Virus record (IMG/VR): IMGVR_UViG_3300037635_001846
Location: 1-22,042 of that record
Origin: a virus
Length of the DNA stretch: 22,042 nucleotides
Direction: 5' to 3' (one strand)
Shown here piece after piece: positions 15,475 through 19,767 of the stretch (the stretch's first letter is position 1; each line of letters begins with the position of its first letter). A model generated the notes under the pieces. The model did not search any database. It was given only the letters and a program-made list of their open reading frames with translations, and had not been told where the DNA came from. The translations under genes were made by a program, and so were the position numbers.

Positions 15475-16004
15475 TGCCTGGTGGACTTAAAAAGAAATCA
15501 TTAAGAACTGAATTAGATTTAACTCCAAAACAAAAAATGTTTGTTGAAATCTATGTTGCTGATTGGGGTAGCATAACACAAGCTGAAGCTCTTAAACGTG
15601 CAGGCTATGTTTGTACTAATGAAAAAGATTATGGATCTGTTGCATCTAGAATGTTATCTAGAAAACACAGTCCTCATATAGCAAACTACTTTGATAAGTT
15701 GTTTGAAAGAGAAGTAAAAAAATACACAAGTGACAACCTTAGAAGATATAAAAGGTTAGAAAGAATTGCTGACAAAGCAGAGAAAGAAAAACAATTCGCT
15801 GCTGCTATTAACGCTGAGTATAGATCTGGTCAATTGGCCGGTGCTTATGTTGATCGTAAAGAAGTAACTGTTAGTGGTTTGGAGGGTATGTCACGTGAGC
15901 AACTTGAAAAAAAGCTCGAGGAACTATCAAACAAGATCGATGGATTCAATGCCAAAACGATCGAAGTTGAGTCCGAAGACGTTACAGCAATTGAAGAGGG
16001 CTAG
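15474..16004 (+). CDS. terS: Terminase small subunit
   Basis: The 176-residue protein has the N-terminal pattern of small terminases: LTPKQKMFVEIYVADWGSITQAEALKRAGY at residues 16-45, a helix-turn-helix-like DNA-recognition region in which the phage protein binds the packaging site. A helical middle part (LRRYKRLERIADKAEKEKQFAAAINAEYRSGQLAGAY, 89-125) follows, and then a coiled-coil oligomerisation-like tail (SREQLEKKLEELSNKI, 140-155). Small terminases form rings that hand DNA to the large subunit. TerL lies about 3.8 kb downstream rather than next door. The gene starts one base inside the previous stop codon. Confidence 0.8.
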   Translation: MPGGLKKKSLRTELDLTPKQKMFVEIYVADWGSITQAEALKRAGYVCTNEKDYGSVASRMLSRKHSPHIANYFDKLFEREVKKYTSDNLRRYKRLERIADKAEKEKQFAAAINAEYRSGQLAGAYVDRKEVTVSGLEGMSREQLEKKLEELSNKIDGFNAKTIEVESEDVTAIEEG

Positions 16005-16095
16005 TTGGTCTGAGTGGTTAGATGTTTTTAACCAAGTACATAACTCTACAATAACTACTTCAGTTGGTAAAATTAAGGTAAAGATTGATGATTAA
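15949..16095 (+). CDS. 48-residue basic protein overlapping TerS
   Basis: From ATG 15949 the frame gives MPKRSKLSPKTLQQLKRASW then SEWLDVFNQVHNSTITTSVG and a KIKVKIDD tail. The part beyond the TerS stop (from about 16005) reads as a normal protein, with Trp and hydrophobic spacing. The frame is open further upstream to 15874, but that stretch lies wholly within TerS and looks like a shadow. No clear ribosome site is seen; coupling to TerS translation is likely. The next gene overlaps by 8 bases. Function unknown. Confidence 0.5.
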   Translation: MPKRSKLSPKTLQQLKRASWSEWLDVFNQVHNSTITTSVGKIKVKIDD

Positions 16096-16411
16096 AAAAA
16101 AGAGACAACAATCTAAAATATTAAACTTTGATTTTAAAAATCTCGGTAATGTAATTGATGATTATCCATTTGTTGAGATAGAGTGGTTGGACATCGAAGG
16201 TGATGCTGGTTGGAGCAGCACAAAAGATTTAAGCAAAGAACAATTACCTGTATGTGTATCAAAGGGTTACTTACTTAGTCAAAAGAATGGGATTACGAGG
16301 ATATTTAGTGATTACATTAAGTCTAAGGATAAACCAACGTTTGACAATATTGGTGCAACAACTATTATTCCAACAGCAGTAATTAAATCAATTAGGAAAA
16401 TAAAATTATAA
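16088..16411 (+). CDS. Conserved-style phage hypothetical protein
   Basis: ATG 16088 is used; a TTG one codon earlier is less likely. The 107-residue protein follows a pattern I have seen in many phage genomes: YPFVEIEWLDIEGDAGWSS near the start, LPVCVSKGYLLSQKNG in the centre, and GATTIIPTAVIKSIRKIKL at the end. That is a small beta-rich fold with a conserved W-D-I-x-x-D-x-x-W stretch. The family function is unknown to me. The gene overlaps the preceding mini-gene by 8 bases. Confidence 0.7.
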   Translation: MIKKKRQQSKILNFDFKNLGNVIDDYPFVEIEWLDIEGDAGWSSTKDLSKEQLPVCVSKGYLLSQKNGITRIFSDYIKSKDKPTFDNIGATTIIPTAVIKSIRKIKL

Positions 16412-16426
16412 TTAACTTACTTAATC

Positions 16427-16834
16427 ATGTCTAATAAAAATGGGGAAACTAGGCTATGGCAAAAGGTAAAAAAAGGACTGACTGATTGCTTTCTAACTCG
16501 CGTAGAATCTAGCACAATCAATGGTATTCCTGACATTCATGCTGTAATGAGTAATGAAGTTTTTTGGATGGAATTAAAATCAGATTCGTTAAGTTATCCG
16601 AAGCTAAATAAGTGGCAGATTGTTTGGATCAACAAGTATATCATGGCTGGTGGTAAAGTTATTATCTTGGGTGAGACCCCTTTGAAGAGAACCCTTAAAC
16701 TGTACAGACCGGTGTCCGTTTTCACTGATGCTCGTTCCCTCGTCCCGTTTGCCTCGTTCTCGTTCCCGTTACAATGGCCACTGGTCCAGCGCAGGATGCT
16801 AACGGAGCTGGGATCTCCTTCAGAGGCAGCGTAG
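16427..16834 (+). CDS. VRR-NUC-like PD-(D/E)XK nuclease with repeat-derived C-terminal tail
   Basis: The 135-residue protein has the compact nuclease core of VRR-NUC / phage resolvase-like enzymes: GIPDIHAV (Asp36), FWMELKSD (Glu49, Lys51), the LNKWQIVWI helix with Gln64 and AGGKVIIL. Such enzymes cut branched or flap DNA and are often near terminase genes. After about residue 98 the protein enters DNA that carries the CTCGTT repeats, so its tail (SVFTDARSLVPFASFSFPLQWPLVQRRML) is read from CTCGTT units and a TGGCCACTG element. The final residues may therefore be recently acquired. An original end near residue 95 would still leave a complete nuclease core. Confidence 0.7.
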   Translation: MSNKNGETRLWQKVKKGLTDCFLTRVESSTINGIPDIHAVMSNEVFWMELKSDSLSYPKLNKWQIVWINKYIMAGGKVIILGETPLKRTLKLYRPVSVFTDARSLVPFASFSFPLQWPLVQRRMLTELGSPSEAA

Positions 16835-16848
16835 CTCTCGTTCTCGTG

Positions 16849-16894
16849 CCCTGGCCACTGATCTTTTCCCTCTTTGTTTGATCAGTGGCCTGGG
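16849..16894. repeat. Long inverted repeat with pyrimidine loop
   Basis: GGCCACTGATC (16853-16863) is perfectly complementary to GATCAGTGGCC (16880-16890), and beyond one T-T mismatch CCC (16849-16851) pairs with GGG (16892-16894). The 16-base loop TTTTCCCTCTTTGTTT is almost all pyrimidine. No T tract follows on either strand, so it is not an ordinary terminator. Confidence 0.75.
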
Positions 16895-17029
16895 GACCAG
16901 CAGCAGGTGAAGCTCTCGTTTCTCGTTCTCGTTTACTGGATAAATCTCGTTCTCGTTTACTGGCCACTGGTGAGCCCCCGCAGCGTCAGCTTCAGGGGGG
17001 TGAAGACTGGGATCAGGAGAACTTTGTGG

Positions 17030-17058
17030 TTGACAGGTATCCCATGATGTCGTATGGT
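17030..17058 (+). promoter_or_regulatory. Promoter copy A, sigma70-like
   Basis: TTGACA (17030-17035), a 17-base spacer and TATGGT (17053-17058) precede the 64-residue gene. The -35 matches consensus exactly. The element is 23/26 identical to copy B at 17271, including the spacer GGTATCCCAT. Confidence 0.7.
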
Positions 17059-17079
17059 CAGACAAACAAAGGAGAATAT

Positions 17080-17274
17080 ATGGCAATAGATTTCGATGCA
17101 CTGGATCTCGTTCGAGGCGAGAACAAATCTCGTTCTTACAACACTAAGTTAGATGGGCTCCAGCAGCAGGTGACTGAGCTCACCACGCTGGTAGCTCAGA
17201 TGGTAAAAGAACTTCCTATGGAAAAGAAATGGTCGTTTGAAGAAAGATTAAAAAAAATCAAAGAAAGGCCTTGA
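17080..17274 (+). CDS. 64-residue coiled-coil protein with repeat-encoded segment
   Basis: The ATG at 17080 has a good AAAGGAG ribosome site and a promoter 22 bases further up. The protein starts MAIDFDALDLVRGENKSRSYN, in which LV and SRS come from two CTCGTT units. A clear heptad helix (LDGLQQQVTELTTLVAQMVKEL, residues 24-45) and a charged tail EERLKKIKERP follow. The helix suggests self-association. No known family was recognised. The stop codon forms part of promoter copy B, so the gene and promoter are fused end to end. Confidence 0.65.
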   Translation: MAIDFDALDLVRGENKSRSYNTKLDGLQQQVTELTTLVAQMVKELPMEKKWSFEERLKKIKERP

Positions 17275-17299
17275 CAGGTATCCCATCGTGTCTTATATG
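17271..17299 (+). promoter_or_regulatory. Promoter copy B, sigma70-like
   Basis: TTGACA (17271-17276), a 17-base spacer and TATATG (17294-17299) lie directly upstream of the 61-residue gene and overlap the preceding stop codon. Near-identical to copy A. Expected transcription start is around 17306. Confidence 0.7.
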
Positions 17300-17327
17300 T
17301 AGTTCGTTAACCAAAGGAGAACTACAT
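17297..17327 (+). promoter_or_regulatory. Dyad covering the start codon, split by the local promoter
   Basis: ATGTAGTTC (17297-17305) pairs perfectly with GAACTACAT (17319-17327) around a 13-base loop. The loop contains most of the AAAGGAG ribosome site, and the right arm includes the first two bases of the ATG at 17326. The left arm overlaps the -10 of promoter B, so it is transcribed only in read-through RNA. Confidence 0.6.
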
Positions 17328-17511
17328 GATAAGTAAAAAACTAATACAGCAGATGAACAATTATTATGATCAAGAGTATATCAAAGATGGATCTAAGCCC
17401 AAAGAAGATAAACCTGAAGAAGGCAAAGTATACGCACTGACCGGTGGCTCGGGCACGCGCTGCATTGCCAACGGAAATACATGGAAAGAGTCAGAGGTGA
17501 AGGATGACTGA
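17326..17511 (+). CDS. 61-residue hydrophilic hypothetical protein
   Basis: A strong AAAGGAG site and promoter B precede the gene. The N-terminus is a charged helix (MISKKLIQQMNNYYDQEYIK). A lysine/glutamate/proline-rich linker follows (GSKPKEDKPEEGK), then a short segment YALTGGSGTRCIANGNTWKE that resembles a small beta hairpin. No family was recognised. It overlaps the next gene by 8 bases, suggesting coupled translation. Translation may be controlled by the dyad around its start codon. Confidence 0.65.
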   Translation: MISKKLIQQMNNYYDQEYIKDGSKPKEDKPEEGKVYALTGGSGTRCIANGNTWKESEVKDD

Positions 17512-17866
17512 TGAACTGAAGGAGTGGTACCTAATGCCAAGCATCAAGGAATGCCTCGCTGAGTATCAGAAGCAGGATATAGGATTAATTGCAGACATTG
17601 CTAAGCACGGCTGCTCAGGAGGTGTCGCTGGTATTACGTATTACTCAGAAACAATTGCGTTTCATGATCACCATCAGGAGGAGATCTGGCAGCTGGTCCA
17701 GGATCACGCGGATGCAGCTGGCCTGAAGAAGGGTGAGTTTCTACAACACATATCCGAAGACCCAACCTCGCTTACTGGACTAGTTAATGATCTCGTTTGG
17801 TGGACGGTTAAAGTTCGGGCCCAGGAGCTGCATGAACTGGTACCTGCAGCTGGAGCTTCCATATGA
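17504..17866 (+). CDS. 120-residue conserved-style phage protein (HGCxGGVxGxTYY type)
   Basis: The protein has a pattern I recall from phage hypothetical proteins: IADIAKHGCSGGVAGITYYSETIAFHDHHQEEIWQLVQDHA followed by a helical part. This conserved block (about residues 28-68) suggests a true, shared family, possibly one of the DUF72xx group, with unknown function; the His/Asp-rich FHDHHQEEIW could bind metal. GGTGAAGG lies just before ATG 17504. One CTCGTT unit at 17792 is read here as part of NDLVWW, and a near-copy at 17766 as TSLTG. It ends with an ATGA overlap with the membrane mini-gene. Confidence 0.7.
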   Translation: MTDELKEWYLMPSIKECLAEYQKQDIGLIADIAKHGCSGGVAGITYYSETIAFHDHHQEEIWQLVQDHADAAGLKKGEFLQHISEDPTSLTGLVNDLVWWTVKVRAQELHELVPAAGASI

Positions 17867-17964
17867 GTTTCGTTGTCGTTTGGCTGTGCCTTTTGTTTAT
17901 GTTTCCTGGTATCACATTAGCTGGCACTGGGATCCTGATGCTCTCGCTCGTTGGTATTCTTTGA
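17863..17964 (+). CDS. 33-residue hydrophobic membrane mini-protein
   Basis: The gene shares ATGA with the preceding stop and has GGAG 8 bases upstream, strong signs of translational coupling. The peptide MSFVVVWLCLLFMF, then PGITLAGTGILMLSLVGIL, has two hydrophobic stretches separated by Pro-Gly and fits a one- or two-span membrane protein, perhaps holin-like. The VV and LV residues come partly from CTCGTT-related units (17947 and the degenerate TTCGTTGTCGTT at 17868-17879). Function unknown. Confidence 0.55.
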   Translation: MSFVVVWLCLLFMFPGITLAGTGILMLSLVGIL

Positions 17965-18163
17965 TGCACCACATGTCGTCTCGTTTAGAAAGGTGAGCCC
18001 CCTGCGCAGAAGCTACCGATGGAGTGAAGGACTGGCGCTGGAAACTCTGGTGGTAAAGCTCGGTCTCGTTTGAAGTAATGGATAATGTGGTACATAGACT
18101 ACTATGGAGTTTGGCACCCAGCAGGAGAAACTGCTGTGGTATGAAGAATGGTAAGGTTGCTAG
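17965..18163. other. Remnant-like stretch with a diverged repeat copy
   Basis: No solid gene. It includes the second GGTGAGCCCCC unit (17992-18002), CTCGTT at 17980 and 18065, and three mutually overlapping mini-frames between 18078 and 18173 (for example one reading MWYIDYYGVWHPAGETAVV). The mix looks like decayed small genes. Confidence 0.45.
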
Positions 18164-18210
18164 TTTAGAATAATTCTAAAAGATAATTGTTGCATTAGTA
18201 TATAAGATAC
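18164..18210 (+). promoter_or_regulatory. 17-bp palindrome and candidate promoter region before the 18249 operon
   Basis: TTTAGAAT (18164-18171) and ATTCTAAA (18173-18180) form a perfect dyad around one A. Just downstream are TTGCAT (18190-18195) and TATATAAGATAC (18199-18210); the latter nearly matches 12385-12397. The exact -35/-10 pair is unclear, but an operator next to a promoter is plausible. Confidence 0.45.
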
Positions 18211-18248
18211 GATAAGACATTAGAATTAATCAACAAAGGAGAAAAGTT

Positions 18249-18677
18249 ATGGGATTAGATCAACACGCACACCTTCGAGGTCAAAAGGTAGATTGGGAAC
18301 AATACTATTCTGATGATGATTACGGAGATAAAGCAAATGTTTTTGTGTGGAGAAAACACGCAAGACTTCAACAGTTCATGGCAAAGAAGTGGGACGAACA
18401 AAACTCACACCATAAACATGAGGGAATGCTCTCAAGTTTAGGTTTTAATTCTGATTGTGATGCCCCTGTATATATAACTCAAGAGGTGGCTAAAGAGTTA
18501 GCCGAACAAATACAAGAGGGCTTTAAGGATTACAAAGCAGAAGATGGATTTTTCTGGGGGCAACAGTTCCAAGAGGAAAGCGTCAAGGAGTACAAGGAAC
18601 AAGATATCAAGTTCCTTAAATTCTGTGAGCAATCTATCAACGAGAGTAAGGTCGTTGAATATTGGTGTAGTTGGTAA
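18249..18677 (+). CDS. GLDQ-type phage protein (sometimes mislabelled phosphoglycerate kinase)
   Basis: The 142-residue protein begins MGLDQHAHLRG, then has VWRKHARLQQFM, VYITQEVAKELAEQIQEG, DGFFWGQQFQEE and a DIKFLKFCEQSI...VEYWCSW end. This order matches a widespread phage family that begins MGLD and contains WRKH and FFWG blocks. Databases sometimes call it phosphoglycerate kinase, but it lacks any kinase feature and its function is unknown. A strong AAAGGAG site lies before the ATG. Its stop and the next start share one base (TAATG). Confidence 0.8.
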   Translation: MGLDQHAHLRGQKVDWEQYYSDDDYGDKANVFVWRKHARLQQFMAKKWDEQNSHHKHEGMLSSLGFNSDCDAPVYITQEVAKELAEQIQEGFKDYKAEDGFFWGQQFQEESVKEYKEQDIKFLKFCEQSINESKVVEYWCSW

Positions 18678-18877
18678 TGGCTACTGATAAAATTAACGAG
18701 GCGACAGATGTCGCCTCGTCTCGTTCTCGTGGTGGAAATAAGAAAGATAATAAAACTAAACAACAGCTGGGGACGGCACGGGAAAAACTTTTCACCGAAA
18801 AAATAAAAAGACTATTTAATCTATTAGAGGATAATAATGCTAATACTACTATTGCTAGACCTAATAAACTTAATTAA
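18677..18877 (+). CDS. 66-residue hydrophilic protein containing a hairpin and CTCGTT copy in its DNA
   Basis: ATG 18677 shares a base with the previous stop. The protein starts MATDKINEATDVASSRSRGG, where ASSRSR is read from the CTCGTCTCGTTCTCG element and NEATDVA from the perfect inverted repeat 18696-18719. The rest is lysine-rich and helical (TAREKLFTEKIKRLFNLLED). The real, original protein may be only the C-terminal part, with the N-terminal half contributed by inserted repeat DNA. No family was recognised. Confidence 0.6.
   Translation: MATDKINEATDVASSRSRGGNKKDNKTKQQLGTAREKLFTEKIKRLFNLLEDNNANTTIARPNKLN
18696..18719. repeat. Perfect 11-bp inverted repeat inside a coding region
   Basis: ACGAGGCGACA (18696-18706) and TGTCGCCTCGT (18709-18719) are perfectly complementary with a 2-base centre. 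The right arm runs directly into CTCGTCTCGTTCTCG, an outlying copy of the repeat-island hexamer. Confidence 0.7.
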
Positions 18878-18896
18878 AAAAAAGTTAAATTAACTA

Positions 18897-18924
18897 TTGA
18901 ATAAGATTTAATAAGATGTATTAA
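18897..18924 (+). promoter_or_regulatory. Candidate promoter for the 18969 gene
   Basis: TTGAAT (18897-18902) and TATTAA (18919-18924) are 16 bases apart in the 91-base gap. The -10 has the same sequence as that proposed at 13875. High local AT content makes chance matches likely. Confidence 0.35.
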
Positions 18925-18968
18925 TTAGAGGTATTTATAAAAATACATAACTTAACAAAGAGGTAAAA

Positions 18969-19322
18969 ATGCAAAGAGCAAAAAAGCTAAAGCAAGACGA
19001 AAAAAAAATAGTCCTAGCTTATGCAACACTAAAGCTAAAAGCAAATAGACTTAACAAAGAGTTAGACAGTATGAAAGAGCATGTTGTTAATCTATTTGAT
19101 AGAACAAACCAAAATTTAATTATTGTTCAAGACGAGCATGGAAATAATTTTGGATTGCAAAAGATTAACAGAAAGAGAAAATCTTTTGATAAAGATAAAT
19201 TTAAATTAAGTCATTTAGATTTATGGAATGCACATCAAAAAGAAATTGCTTATTGTGAGTATAAAGCAATAGGTGGTATTAATGGATTGCAAGAACCTAG
19301 CGAGGTATCAAATGCCCAATAA
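18969..19322 (+). CDS. 117-residue lysine-rich coiled-coil hypothetical protein
   Basis: AGAGG lies 7 bases before the ATG. The N-terminal half is a charged helix (KKLKQDEKKIVLAYATLKLKANRLNKELDSMKEHVVNLF). A short beta part follows (NLIIVQDEHGNNFGLQKINRKRKSFDKDKFKLSHLDLW). The order (coiled coil, then a strand pair, then FDKDKF) is reminiscent of the 4849-5388 protein, but no sequence identity is claimed. The function is unknown; a DNA-replication or host-nuclease role would be a guess. It overlaps the next gene by 11 bases. Confidence 0.7.
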   Translation: MQRAKKLKQDEKKIVLAYATLKLKANRLNKELDSMKEHVVNLFDRTNQNLIIVQDEHGNNFGLQKINRKRKSFDKDKFKLSHLDLWNAHQKEIAYCEYKAIGGINGLQEPSEVSNAQ

Positions 19323-19572
19323 TGATTTGATCAACATAGCTAATGTATTGAGTGAGAAGTTAAACTCTAATGCACCTACTTCACTTGCTGACATGGTGGT
19401 GGACAATGGACAAAAGAAACAACTCAACTATGAGATCATGTTTCAGTTGTTAATGGGCGAGTGTGAAAAGCACATACTTGAGAACGTTGGCAATCCAATC
19501 GTTGATGAATTCAAGGACAACATACTTAAAAAGTTCAGCACCCTTGTTCAAGCAATACATAACACAGAATAA
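19312..19572 (+). CDS. 86-residue helical hypothetical protein
   Basis: ATG 19312 with GAGG six bases upstream is preferred to the in-frame ATG at 19273, which lies deep in the previous gene. The protein (MPNNDLINIANVLSEKLNSN, ADMVVDNGQKKQLNYEIMFQLLMGECEKHILENV) is helical and slightly acidic. No known family was recognised. It is the last small gene before TerL and is followed by a strong hairpin. Confidence 0.65.
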   Translation: MPNNDLINIANVLSEKLNSNAPTSLADMVVDNGQKKQLNYEIMFQLLMGECEKHILENVGNPIVDEFKDNILKKFSTLVQAIHNTE

Positions 19573-19582
19573 TTAAACACTA

Positions 19583-19615
19583 ACCAATGGCGAGGCTATG
19601 CACCTCGCCATTGGT
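19583..19615. repeat. 13-bp perfect hairpin between the small genes and TerL
   Basis: ACCAATGGCGAGG (19583-19595) pairs with CCTCGCCATTGGT (19603-19615) around CTATGCA. There is no T tract after it on the plus strand, so if it ends transcription it would be Rho-dependent or partial; it could also protect RNA ends or bind a protein. Confidence 0.75.
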
Positions 19616-19767
19616 GTATCTATCACACACCTATAGCAAGGCTCATAATCAATCTCATAATCGTTTTTAAAATTGCAGGTATCAGGGTTCGCGTTGCCAG
19701 GCTAGGTTTTTTGAGGCGAAAGGGTTTACAAAGTAGGATATACAAATATACTAGGGTCCCAAACGAG
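19616..19767. other. Leader region before TerL
   Basis: About 150 bases without a clear gene. The TerL frame is open back to TTG 19711, but the residues there are basic and irregular. AGGCTCATAATCAA at 19639-19652 is repeated exactly inside TerL at 19981-19994. No consensus promoter was found. Confidence 0.4.

Larger units (their letters stand above)
16835..17079. other. 245-base gene-free stretch of the repeat island
   Basis: An in-frame extension of the next gene back to GTG 16885 exists, but it consists of repeat-encoded residues (SRSRLL twice) and has no ribosome site. The stretch holds the large inverted repeat, five CTCGTT copies (16915-16957) and the promoter at 17030. CCAGCAGCAGGTGA (16897-16910) recurs exactly at 17160-17173. 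Confidence 0.6.
16731..18070. repeat. CTCGTT hexamer island with TGGCCACTG elements
   Basis: Exact CTCGTT starts at 16731, 16753, 16759, 16837, 16915, 16922, 16928, 16946, 16952, 17107, 17129, 17792, 17947, 17980 and 18065, often as tandem pairs, with near-copies between; a further copy is at 18720. TGGCCACTG occurs near 16775, 16852 and 16961 and inverted at 16882-16890. GGTGAGCCCCC at 16969 and 17992 begins a longer diverged duplicate of about 60 bases. Local GC counted by hand is 60% in 16741-16800 and 52% in 16921-16980, against 33% in 19021-19080. Confidence 0.75.

Noticed and set aside
15874-15948. Upstream extension of the 48-residue gene inside terS
   Set aside because: The extension is fully inside terS in another frame and looks like a shadow; ATG 15949 is preferred.
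16722-17101. Minus-strand frames rich in RERE, TRTR and NENE residues
   Set aside because: They arise because the CTCGTT repeat has no stop codon on either strand; no ribosome site and no normal protein pattern.
17787-17996. A 69-residue plus-strand frame across the end of the 17504 gene
   Set aside because: It overlaps the better supported 17504 and 17863 genes, lacks a ribosome site and has an irregular composition.
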